From: Glandiceps talaboti
Lineage: Eukaryota > Hemichordata > Enteropneusta > Spengelidae
Assembly (NCBI RefSeq): GCF_964340395.1
Contig: NC_135568.1
Location: 5,069,579-5,133,578 of the forward strand
Length of the DNA: 64,000 nt
Direction of reading: 5' to 3'
This document shows, piece after piece, positions 25,501-34,100 of the stretch. Within the stretch, counting starts at the first letter, position 1; each line of letters opens with the position of its first letter. Position numbers and translations under genes: made by a program. The notes under the pieces are model-generated. The model saw only the letters and a list, made by a program, of their open reading frames with translations. It did not search any database and had not been told where the DNA came from.

Positions 25501-26104
25501 AAATCGTGAATAGGCCATCGTCATATTGTGTTATGAGTAGTAACGAAGAGAATCGACTACCCCCAACTATAAATCTTACTTTGATTACATAAACACATTT
25601 TTGGGAAAGATTTTTATGTTTACTTTGATGCATACTTCTGAATAAGTCTTCCAAATAGGACACCTTGTCATTTTCTTTCTGTCCAAATTTAGACTCATTC
25701 TTCCAGGTTTCATGTAATGCAAAGGATCACAAATTAGGTTTTAATGAATTAATGATTTTATGAGGATTAAAAAAAACCCTGTAATATGTAATTTTATATA
25801 AACGATTGTCATGTTATATTATGTAATGTTTTTGGCTTCCAGTGCATTTTTTGCTTATTTTTCTATCTGAAATATACATAAACAATAATTCTAATATTAA
25901 CAAGAAGTGCCATATTCTACATCTACATTTGGAAGTCTTGGATATTTGATGATTTATATTACTTTTTCTTCATAGTGTGATGATTTTCAAATTTTCAATT
26001 TTTTTCTCAGATTCGTGACCCGAGGTCGTCTTCGATGTACTAAAAGGTGCCAGTTAGATAAAAGTAGATGCCTAATAACTTCCTCCAGACCTTCATTTAG
26101 ATGA
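10989..26104 (+). CDS. VWC- and Cys-rich-tail collagen-like secreted protein, 15 coding exons
   Basis: Spliced gene reconstructed by eye. Exons: 10989-11067, 17097-17182, 17402-17495, 17811-18058, 18675-18797, 19295-19321, 20918-20989, 21197-21268, 22039-22119, 22828-22861, 23023-23144, 23596-23775, 24104-24194, 25290-25392, 26011-26104. All junctions are GT-AG, phases agree throughout, and the sum is 1506 bases (501 residues plus stop). Domains: signal peptide about 1-19; ten-Cys VWC domain about 29-86; acidic then Pro-rich linker 87-169; Cys cluster 178-184; 52 Gly-X-Y triplets, 187-342, with no interruption; collagen XV/XVIII-like trimerization domain 347-390; Cys-rich DUF4215-like tail 413-491. 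Expected role: an extracellular homotrimer, with the helix aligned by the trimerization domain and the VWC and tail used for binding. This is inference from families. The order of domains does not match a vertebrate collagen I know, so no symbol is given. Confidence 0.88.
11630..11800 (+). mobile_element. Probable non-LTR or SINE 3' tail with CAGA microsatellite
   Basis: The pattern 'TTTCGTCGAAATCCATTCACA', a few bases, then a (CAGA)n run (11721-11767), then GGGGTGAAAACATACCCCCT, is the layout of degraded retroelement 3' ends with simple-repeat tails common in invertebrate genomes. No coding part is visible. Family not identified. Confidence 0.3.
12308..12385 (+). repeat. Dispersed repeat copy
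   Basis: Third copy: AAATACGAGTGACCTGAGG then GGCCTTGTCAATTCGAGTCG. An inverted AATATTGGGGAATAATAT block follows at 12435, so this copy may be one arm of a small inverted-repeat element. Confidence 0.5.
13147..13186 (+). repeat. G-rich run with quadruplex potential
   Basis: About 35 of 40 bases are G, in runs split by single T. It can form stacked G-quartets on the plus strand. Such runs are also prone to assembly and length error. Confidence 0.8.
16028..16174 (+). repeat. (GTAT)n microsatellite
   Basis: About 36 units with GCAC variants near 16078 and 16153; lies in intron 1 of the collagen-like gene. Confidence 0.92.
17097..17182 (+). CDS. Collagen-like gene exon 2: first half of VWC domain
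   Basis: Acceptor TCTCAG ends at 17096. The exon is phase 1 in, phase 0 out, with donor GTACGT. It encodes residues from the split Gly27 through Asn55: NC...GEKVFQDGEVFSW...PCSRCKCN. Four cysteines are spaced as in the first half of von Willebrand factor type C domains, and the W after the acidic stretch is typical. VWC modules usually bind growth factors (BMP type) or matrix partners. Binding here is not shown. Confidence 0.88.
17402..17495 (+). CDS. Collagen-like gene exon 3: second half of VWC domain
   Basis: Acceptor TTTTCTAG ends at 17401 and donor G/GTAGGT is at 17496. It completes the VWC: the split motif CxCN/NGEVTC is restored exactly at the junction, followed by six further cysteines including the diagnostic CC pair (NECCHRC). 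With exon 2 this gives the canonical ten cysteines. The following intron contains a long (CTGT)n array 30 bases past the donor. Confidence 0.9.
17529..17716 (+). repeat. (CTGT)n microsatellite with CTGC/CTGG variants
   Basis: About 47 four-base units, starting 34 bases after the exon 3 donor. Interruption blocks (CTGG, CTGCCTGC) recur, suggesting internal duplication. Confidence 0.92.
17811..18058 (+). CDS. Collagen-like gene exon 4: Pro-rich linker
   Basis: Acceptor TTCACTTTAG ends at 17810 and donor TGT/GTAAGG is at 18059; phase 1 in, phase 0 out. Encodes residues 87-169: an acidic/amide start, then runs of prolines (PPPPMIPPPPPSMM) and Thr/Pro-rich sequence ending VPC. No cysteines occur until the last residue. 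It looks like a flexible, possibly O-glycosylated spacer between the VWC and the triple helix. Low-complexity Pro codons make this exon prone to length variation. Confidence 0.85.
18675..18797 (+). CDS. Collagen-like gene exon 5: Cys knot and start of triple helix
   Basis: Acceptor TTTTTAAG ends at 18674 and donor AAG/GTTAGG is at 18798; phase 0 both sides, 41 codons. Encodes ESENQVEHCSSPCGCK followed by eight Gly-X-Y triplets, including GPPGPMGPPGPK. The three-cysteine cluster just before the helix resembles the interchain disulfide clusters that flank many short collagens; that role is inferred. Confidence 0.92.
19295..19321 (+). CDS. Collagen-like gene exon 6: 27-base triple-helix microexon
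   Basis: Acceptor ACATTACAG ends at 19294 and donor ATG/GTTAGT is at 19322. Nine codons, GRRGKKGNM: three Gly-X-Y triplets, very basic. It begins with a full Gly codon and is phase 0 on both sides, as expected for collagen exons, so it could be skipped without breaking frame or triplet register. It lies alone between introns of 0.5 and 1.6 kb. Confidence 0.85.
19532..19651 (+). repeat. (CA)n followed by (GATA)n microsatellites
   Basis: (CA)21 to 19573, then imperfect GATA units 19585-19651. Located in the intron between exons 6 and 7 of the collagen-like gene. Confidence 0.88.
20176..20529 (+). mobile_element. MITE-like element with short terminal inverted repeats
   Basis: The left end TTAAAGTGACACAGTCTGTA matches the reverse complement of the right end (TTAAAGGGACACAGTATGTA) at 18 of 20 positions. 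Length 354 bases, no coding capacity, intron between exons 6 and 7. Looks like a non-autonomous DNA transposon; family not identified. Confidence 0.5.
20918..20989 (+). CDS. Collagen-like gene exon 7: triple helix
   Basis: Acceptor TTGTACAG ends at 20917 and donor AAA/GTAAGT is at 20990. 72 bases, eight perfect Gly-X-Y triplets (starts GAPGLQGERGLPG). Symmetric phase 0 exon whose length is a multiple of 9. Confidence 0.93.
21197..21268 (+). CDS. Collagen-like gene exon 8: triple helix
   Basis: Acceptor TTTTACAG ends at 21196 and donor ACG/GTATGT is at 21269. 72 bases, eight triplets, rich in KGE/KGD-type charged triplets (GVKGEKGDDG), which stabilise collagen helices by axial salt bridges. 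Phase 0 symmetric. Confidence 0.93.
22039..22119 (+). CDS. Collagen-like gene exon 9: triple helix, basic end
   Basis: Acceptor ATATTACAG ends at 22038 and donor AAG/GTATAA is at 22120. 81 bases, nine triplets, ending in a strongly basic run (GRKGRRGKK). Such clusters can bind heparan sulfate or act as protease sites; neither is shown. Confidence 0.93.
22828..22861 (+). CDS. Collagen-like gene exon 10: triple helix
   Basis: Acceptor CTCTTATAG ends at 22827 and donor G/GTGAGA is at 22862. Encodes GDRGETGIQGP and the first base of the next codon. It is the only helix exon that ends in phase 1; the split codon becomes Asp306 when joined to 23023. Confidence 0.9.
23023..23144 (+). CDS. Collagen-like gene exon 11: end of triple helix
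   Basis: Acceptor TTCAATTTAG ends at 23022 and donor GGG/GTATGT is at 23145. Twelve more triplets (from GSKGSQGNDG to GDSGLP), then IPSG, where the Gly-X-Y register stops. This brings the helix to 52 triplets (156 residues, 187-342). Confidence 0.92.
23596..23775 (+). CDS. Collagen-like gene exon 12: multiplexin-type trimerization domain
   Basis: Acceptor AAATCCAG ends at 23595 and donor GAG/GTAAGC is at 23776; phase 0, 60 codons. Encodes QVVIVSTELEMNKLTKEGLI, then AYCMEDKKLYLRDDISWKSV and QMNG, then a Thr/Ser/Pro stretch and CPPCKE. The pattern EG-L-x-Y/F-x3-(E/D)-x-x-LYvR-x4-(W/F)-(K/R)-x-V-Q is that of the compact trimerization domain of collagens XV and XVIII, which nucleates three chains. 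A Cys in the EGLIAYC strand is unusual for that domain. Recognition is by pattern, with no alignment run. Confidence 0.85.
24104..24194 (+). CDS. Collagen-like gene exon 13: DUF4215-like Cys repeat, first part
   Basis: The acceptor is TAGCAG (two AGs in tandem, 24098-24103). Using the second AG starts the exon at 24104; the first adds one Gln codon at 24101. Donor G/GTAAGT is at 24195 (phase 1). Encodes EEKKPVCGNKKVENGEQCDD followed by GNLDDSDGCI. This is the CGNG...GEQCDDGN...DGC signature of DUF4215 / Myxococcus disulfide repeats, common in bacterial surface proteins and scattered in animal extracellular proteins. Confidence 0.85.
25290..25392 (+). CDS. Collagen-like gene exon 14: Cys-rich tail, middle
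   Basis: The acceptor was placed at GGTTATTAG (ending 25289) because only this site continues the phase and restores DGCIACRRSYCGDGHAQVGV; an AG at 25294-25295 would give a frame with a stop. Donor GG/GTAAGT is at 25393 (phase 2). Continues EECDGNDLFGRTCNTEFPG: the second half of the repeat, with CGDG and ECDG motifs. The acceptor has a weak pyrimidine tract and follows two copies of AAGATGGC at 25244-25262. Confidence 0.78.
26011..26104 (+). CDS. Collagen-like gene exon 15: C-terminus and stop
   Basis: Acceptor TTTTTTTCTCAG ends at 26010, phase 2 in. Encodes FVTRGRLRCTKRCQLDKSRC, then LITSSRPSFR and TGA at 26102-26104. The GF-x3-G-x-L-x-C-x3-C-x2-D-x-S-x-C pattern closes the disulfide-repeat unit begun in exons 13-14 (as in ECDG...L.G.TC...GF...G.L.C...C..D.S.C of bacterial relatives). 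The last ten residues are basic and Ser-rich. Confidence 0.88.
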
Positions 26105-26607
26105 ACTTTAACCTTACTTCAAAGAACAATTTACTGATTCCATAAACACCTCAAGGTTTCAATAGCGCCACCTTTGGATGAAAATTAGAAAGATATATTG
26201 GGATGAATATCTACAAAGTAGTTGTATTGTTGTTTATTACTTTCAATCGATTTTCCAAAGTCGTTTCGAGTCGCTTGAACTGTCACGAACAGACCTTATC
26301 AATGATACATCCTTGATCATGACAGCCTCTGCCAAAAAGGATCAAGAGCTATTTAAAATCAACTTGCTGTTCAACGAATAGTCCTGGAATATTGAGGTTA
26401 ACAAATTGAACTGTTTAAAGTGTTTTGTGACCTGATTTGTATGTAGCTCATTATTTCAGAAATTCTAATTAGTAGACATTATAATAGAAAAAAAAAGACA
26501 TTTATCAACATTTGTTGTATACGCGAATTACCATTATTCGATTTCTGTAACACCTAACGGTTCTGTCATACTTTGTACATGTTAAGTGTTTTCTTTCACA
26601 TAATAAA
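26105..26607 (+). terminator. 3' untranslated region and candidate poly(A) signal of collagen-like gene
   Basis: The first clear AATAAA after the stop is at 26602-26607. The 500 bases between hold no ORF of note. The call rests on position only. Confidence 0.5.
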
Positions 26608-26768
26608 TATGGTGTAAATAATGATGATTATATTGGAAACTTAAAATGGAAAGAGTAACTAAGGTTTACTCTGTATACAAGCAATAATGTTTTTAGTCGA
26701 AACTCTCTCACCTGGAGTACCATCACATGGAATGGATAGATATACTGGAGGAAAGACAACAATAATGG

Positions 26769-26816
26769 CAATATACATACATACATACATACATACATAC
26801 ATACATACATACATAC
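26769..26816 (+). repeat. (CATA)n microsatellite
   Basis: About 12 uninterrupted units, 3' of the collagen-like gene. Confidence 0.9.
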
Positions 26817-27238
26817 TGCCACAGGATATTGATTTCAGCACAGGAAAAGATTCGTCAGCTTCATAGTTTCATCAACAGCAGAGGAGAGAATTACCATTCT
26901 CCTGTGTACTGCATAAGATTTGCAATCATGTGTGTCGCAAAAATATATTCCACAAATCGATAACCGACAGAGACAAAATATATGATGTCCAGGCTTAGAA
27001 CGGTCAAGTTCGCGCCTGCTATGCTTTAAATTTATGACAAGCTACAGTGAGATCTCTGAAAGTGCCAGCCTTAACAGATCCAAAGTAGGAGCTTAAGACG
27101 TGCACCAAATAAAAATACTGTAAAACTCTACTTAAGAAAATAAATCAGTATCGAACAATGAATAATACTAACCCTAATCTAAACATTGCACATTTGCGTA
27201 GGAATAAGAGTCAACAATATAGAACATTCATAACTCTC

Positions 27239-27239
<1 letters not shown>

Positions 27240-27328
<89 letters not shown>

Positions 27329-27342
27329 TATATATATATATT
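27240..27342 (+). repeat. (AT)n microsatellite
   Basis: About 40 AT units to 27322, then degenerate AT-rich sequence. Likely cruciform-forming. Confidence 0.9.
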
Positions 27343-28204
27343 TTTTTCAATACAAGGTAAACATTGAAAGACTTGTCTTTTGCGCCACGTTCTCATTAAT
27401 CTATACTGCCGTGTTTCGAACAGAATAAATGTTACAACCCTCCAATTAATCAAATACATCTTCAGCTTGTCTAAGGGTCGATAACAACATTGGTATTACA
27501 TGGTTACCATGGTGATGTATACTAGAAAACTAACATAATCAGCGAGATGGTTTGAGATGACAGCTACAGCTCTTTGGGTTAATGTGAGATGGTACTGCTT
27601 AACGAGTGAGAGAGGTTTCGGGAATTCCTAGTTTGTTAGTGAAAGTTCTTTAACCGTCATATGCAATATGCAAATTTAGGAGTAAGATGTCATATTATTT
27701 TCGCATATGCTCGGTGTATTATTACTGTACTCTAAATTCATTTTAACGTTTGGAAACATGTCTACTATTTATCTGTATTTATTAAATATTTTGTCAACAT
27801 CAAAATATGATTGAAAATAATTTTATGTTGTAATAAAATTAATATAAATTCCACTCCTTTTTCTTGTTTCATCTGTTTTGCTCGCTGAAAGAGTGTACAC
27901 CACTGCGAATTATTTTTCATTTCTTGTGACGTCACAAACATTTTGATAACGTTCTCATTCATTATTTCTTATTACATTATACCACTATATTGATGGCACA
28001 AATGGAGAGATTTGATTGGTCTAGACATCGAACTAGCGCGTCTAAAATGAGCGATAATGCACAGTTGGCACGCATCCAATTTTTGATGTTCACTGTTCGT
28101 CTACGAACGTTGCAGTCCATGCGGGGATGGTGGTGGAAATGAAACCAGAAAATGTTGTGTCTTATCTTGTTTCCGATACTTTCAATATACTGGTATAATA
28201 TAAT

Positions 28205-28346
28205 AGCGATAAACCACCCCATGGAATGGTATACCACTCGGTTTTGACTAGTGAACTCAATATATGCACTCGCTATCGCTCGTGCGTATATTTCGTTCAC
28301 TGGTCAAAACCTCTTGGTATACCATTCCCAGGGGTGGTTTATTGCT
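28205..28346. mobile_element. Palindromic fold-back (MITE-like) element
   Basis: The left 52 bases (AGCGATAAACCACCCC ... GTTTTGACTAGTGAAC) match the reverse complement of the right 52 bases with few differences, and the 38-base centre is itself an imperfect palindrome (CACTCGCTA / CGCTCGTG). The whole 142 bases could fold into one hairpin. No coding capacity. Confidence 0.7.
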
Positions 28347-28871
28347 TAAACAACGTCCATCATGCAAAAATGACACAATTTTTTAAATCTTAAAGAAATG
28401 AAAATACTTGGTATTTTTGAATAGTTATCTCTTGCTGACTTAACTCGTATAATACATATGATTATCTGGATTTGACTTATATTGCGCCACCATTGCAGAT
28501 TTATTCATGTCACGAGTGAAGGGATTAACAGTCTGACAAGATTAAAACACTCAACTGTTTACGCTTGACTGACTTCTTACAACAACTTTAATCATTCCAT
28601 TAGAGCATTCTACAAACACAAAGTCTATATTTAGTTAACAATTGCTTAAGATTGAATTCTCACATTGTGAACACTGTTGATGATTATGCAGTATTATTTC
28701 TGCATGGTAAATGCAGAAATGTCTGCACTTTAGGCATACACATCTGATGTGATATATATTAATGATACTATGCCTAGAACTTCTATCTGTGAATTCTCTC
28801 ACACTGAGTGCCTGGAATGCCTGTTAGTCACTTGATCAAATAACTGACGTAAGGTTCTGTAGAGCTATAGG

Positions 28872-28872
28872 C

Positions 28873-28903
<31 letters not shown>

Positions 28904-28979
28904 TGTATGTATGTATGTATGTATGTATGTGTGTATGTATGTATGTATGTATGTATGTATGTATGTATGTGTGTATGTG
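28872..28979 (+). repeat. (GTAT)n microsatellite
   Basis: About 26 units with two GTGT variants. Confidence 0.92.
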
Positions 28980-30139
28980 TGGTGGGGTGGGATATTATTG
29001 GGGTTGGCAGTATTGGCCGCACACCCTACCAGAGTTGGCCACTGGTACTGCCCCTGGGTCCATTACTATTGGTGACTGTGGGTACATCATGACCATAAAT
29101 GATGTGTAAATTGGACAGTAGAAAGTCATATGAATATAAAATATACCATGAAAATAACCTGATCAATCTTATTTGGTCATTGATAGATTTGAATATTGTC
29201 TGGGCAATAAAATGATTGGACAAGAAGACTTAGCCTAGACTCGATGACAGCTGAAAGAGAGAAAAGTAGCCAGGGATAGAAGAAAAAAAGGTTTTATATC
29301 ACCACAAAAATCAAAGAGTCAATTGATCAATATCACACACAAAATAAATTTTATTTCTCCACAAAAATTAAATCATTCAATAGATTAATCATTCATTCAT
29401 TCAAACAATAAATCAATCAATAGATCGATCGATCGATCGATTGATCAGTCAATTACATGCTCGCTGATCCCTGTGTTCATACCTGACTACACATGGCATT
29501 TCAGCTAACCGGACAAGCTTCTGTAAAGTACGTCATTGAATTGACTGAGCACAAAACACGTGCTTTATGCTGTCGAAGACGAAATGGGAGTGATCAATAA
29601 TGAAATGTTCTCTAAATACTGCTGTGTTCTTTTGTTTCAGGTCACGATCTCCAAATCGAATATTGATCGAAAACTAAAAACTATAGCTGTATATTATAGT
29701 CTTTAGAGTGAAAAGGGTTACTTTACAATTGATATGTTATTGTAAACTCATTTACTTAAGGACTCAACTGTTATCATACCCTCATAACTATCGATCAATT
29801 TACAGTAAAGCGACGATCACAGAGGGTTTCCCATTTAAATGCTGCCAGTTTATCACAGTGTTTAGCCACAATTTGAAGAGATTGATGGCTGTAGCATTGC
29901 TGCATAGTTTTATCGTGCGTTCCGCATAGCAAACAAACATCGGTGCATGTTAGTTTAATCAGGTGACAATGTTACTCAGCATTCAAAGTATGTGTTCCAC
30001 GTCAACAGATCAAGGTTATAGTGAATTGCACTCGGTCTCAATTTAATGTTCAGAAGAATGAACACAAGCCGGAGGACAGGATTTACAGAGGTTGATGAAA
30101 ACGAGAAAGTGTTATGTAGTAGAGGAAGGATGGCGGATG

Positions 30140-30346
<207 letters not shown>

Positions 30347-30373
30347 CAGGCGTATGTATGCGTGTGTGTTGGA

Positions 30374-30445
30374 ATATGTATGTATGTATGTATGTATGTA
30401 TGGATGTATGTATGTATGTATGTATGTATGTATGTATGTAGGTAT
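30374..30445 (+). repeat. (TATG)n microsatellite
   Basis: About 18 units with one GGATG variant, 30 bases after the GA tract. Confidence 0.9.
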
Positions 30446-31090
30446 GTTCTGGAAAAATAGGAAAAACTAGCAAAGCAGTTACATCACAGGTAGACAGGAT
30501 AAATGAGGTTTGGATTATTGAAGTTTAGTACACAGCGTATGCATTCGGTATAATCATAGCACTCTGATATCACATAGGTCAGAGGTCAAACTGCATCAAT
30601 TAACTTTCATCGTGATATTCAATATACAAATAAGAATGAGAGGCCTATAAATATATGTTAACCCTTATATACTTTATCAATATTATTTACCTGTCTGGGA
30701 CTGAAATTAGGTGTTCGAGAACGGTTTATTAGTAGTCTGTCTTGTTTGGGAATAAAGTTGTTCATTTGGAACATACAGTGTATGATAGAATAGAAGCACT
30801 GATAATTTGATTGTCTTTTGATATAATCAATATGGAATGAAAGGTTGCAAGGTTGACAAAACCGATGACCGATAACTTATCTTTTACATCCAATTATAAT
30901 TTGTAGAGTGAATGTGAATGTATAGTAACGAGTAGATCGTGGCTTATGAACAGAAAACATCACGACATACAGTTATTGGATTGGGTTGTCAGATGTTGTG
31001 GTGTTGCTGGTTATAATCCTGTAATGGTATTCAGCAATTTAAGCTAATTGTTCATGCGTATGCGCACAGATGCAACACAAACACAATTCA

Positions 31091-31094
<4 letters not shown>

Positions 31095-31127
<33 letters not shown>
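31095..31127 (+). repeat. (CA)n microsatellite
   Basis: About 16 CA units. Confidence 0.88.
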
Positions 31128-34100
31128 AATATATGCAAAACAAAACAAAGCAAACAGATGGCTTTCGGATTAAATGAATATCTAGTTCTTCATCGAAATC
31201 TAGAACTAAATGCATTTAATCTTTCCATATTTACAGTACATTTATTATTTTCTCTTTTCACCAATGTTAGGGCAAAGGTTATCGTCGGCCTATTTAATCA
31301 AAATATCTGTATCCCACGAGTTTATTATACACCACTCACACCCACACTACCTAATCCTAAATTGTGTTGAAGCGTACGATCTCTTCTTTGTACAGTTTAT
31401 CAGAATTGTGTGTAGGATTGAAAACTAATTCAGGAACTGAACGAGCAGCAAATACACCGTGAAAGGTGATTCTTTGCCACCTTTAATATTGACGTAATAC
31501 TTACTTCCAGCAAAGTACTTTGTGATGGTGGAAAGCTATTCAAAATAAGTGCGTGCTTTATTGCTTCAAGACTGGCAATCTCTAGAAATAAGTGAGCAGA
31601 ATAAGAAATTTGCCTTATATAACTATACAGGCTTTTAAGCTCGGAAACTTTCATTTTTAACATTTTGATTTTAGAATCGTTTGTATCCTCTTTATAATGC
31701 AAATATTGGTTTCTAATTGAAAGAATCTTCCTTGGAAACGTACATTTGCATTCAATGTAATTCTTTAGTTCATAGACACGAGTGAGATTTCGAGTATATC
31801 TTCGTCGTGTACGATTGGGTTCCCTATATTATGTCCCCTCAGGGCTCTAAACTCATAAAGGGTATCGGAAAAGATTTGCCGGCGACAACGAATGACAGGA
31901 ACAAAGTAGGAAGAACCACACATCTGTCTTGAATACTTATCGATTTATCTTTCCCAAGATGCACTGCAGTGGCTCTATGGTTTTTCGGTGAGTCTACGTC
32001 AGATGCATGTTAAGTTCGCTTCGAAGGTATGAAGATGTTGAGATAACTGTTAGCATATTTTTTTAAAATATCACAAATAGTCATAATCTCAGAATCATGA
32101 CTTTACCGTTTAGCTAGACTGACACGCAAAGGTGAAAACGGTTATTCTAGAAAGTGACGTAAACGCATGGCTTCGTGTGATGGGAAACTAAGAAGTGCTC
32201 CGTAACTGCAAAGTAACCGAAGTCATATAAACAGACAATTGATCAACGAAACTGTTCGAATGTGCTCGTCGAACAAAAGGAATACCTTACAGTGAAAGAT
32301 CCATGAAAATATGACGAGACATGAAAGAAATTCTGAAGATAACTTCGGTAAGGTTTCATATTTCTTTACTGTATTTCGTCTGTTTTCTATCACTGTATCA
32401 GGTTCTACGATTTCCTTGTATTAAAAGTAGAATTGTATGCTTAACACACCACAACCATTTCAATGATTACGCAGCCCATGGATAACACTACATTGCGAAT
32501 CATGAATGTTTAACAGTCACTTTTAAGCAATGAATAGAATGTTTTCTACAATCGTAATGATTTATTTGAACTGTCTGAATATTTCATCATGTGTTGTGAG
32601 GAATCAATTTGTCAATTATAATTAACCCCTGCTGTTTAACTTCCCCCTGTGAAAGCGCTACTATGGCGACTTTCATTCTGTAAACTACACGATAGAACAA
32701 ACGCTAAAACTAGATACTTCAATATTTAAAAACATCAACAGTTATACATATTGACTAGCAGCACCGACTCCTTCTGGCTTTAAGGTGCTTAAATAGAAAA
32801 GGCATTTCGAGCCACTTCCATGTGGTAACAGATATGTGAAAGAAACGCTACGAAAGACTATTGATCTCAAAATGGGAGTTTAATTAGACAGCGAAATGAG
32901 ATTCTCCGTTCAGAAGTATGCTAGCCGATTATATTCCGAAGGTAAAATTATTGTATTCGATCTCGATAGGCATGACATGCTTGTTCTCGGTGTGAGAACT
33001 GCTTTTCTACCGTACGGCCTTCAATATCTCTAAAACTCATTTTCTATTAAACTCCATCCCTGTGGCATTATACAAAATAGACATTGAATGTGTTTTCAGG
33101 GGCACAGTTCAGATGTATTCTAGCACAGTAGTTCGTTCTCTTAATTTGTTTTTTTGATAAACCATACATTCACTTCGTTAGTATTCATCTGAAATGACCT
33201 AACAAACTTTTGATAATAAACTGCACATCATTATGTTAGGTAGACAGCGTGAGAGTATATTATGAACTGACGAAAAATGCATGATGTACTTAAAGGTATT
33301 CAAAGTCGCTGAAACGTTAGTTTACCTGGGGATAGACATCGAGACTACCTTAGTTGTCTGGAAAGACTACGTATCACTTTCCACTGGTTTTCAGAGTTAG
33401 ATTGCGGGCTCTATTTTTGTGCCTGTACACGGTGACGACTTGTGATTGTGATAATCTCCCTAATATCACACAGTGTATCTCAGTATTGATTTGTAGACCC
33501 ACTGCAGAGTATTAAAGTAACTTACATAACAACAAAGGGAAGGCATTTTAAACTGTGCATTCAACGGTTTGCGTTAAGAGAAACACAGTGTCCAGTCTGA
33601 CTGCTCCACTTATGGTTGTCACTATGCTGTGACGATGTACAAGGTGGGTTCCTACGTATTAAGCATGTCTGAGGTTGTCTTATTTATAAACGTGTATTAT
33701 AAAAGTCGTATTTTGCAACCATGCACAGTTTGCAAAGCATAAAAAAAACTTGTATATGTATAATTTTATGAAGATCTGAAGTTCCATGCCTTGATTTTAG
33801 TTGGTGCTTGTGATACTATACATTATAATACTACTATATTTCAGAAAAACTACAGAGTTGTGTATTACACTGTTTAAAATATTTTGCATTCACTGCTAAA
33901 TATCATGAACAAAAAATCTCCCCCGGGCCGGGAAACCAAGTAGGTGGGTAGCTGACTAATGCAGATTCGAACCACAATCCGTTGTGTGCTTAATTATAAA
34001 AACCATATAACCGTAACAGTAGACCCTTGATACGGCAAGCTTCAGGACAAAAAAACTCGAATTGTCTTGAATTCTCGTTTCATCGACAATATTATGAAAT

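Noticed and set aside
33930-34010. Minus-strand tRNA-like B-box (GTGGTTCGAATC)
   Set aside because: No matching A-box, T-stem pairing is poor, and no acceptor stem; at most a SINE scrap.
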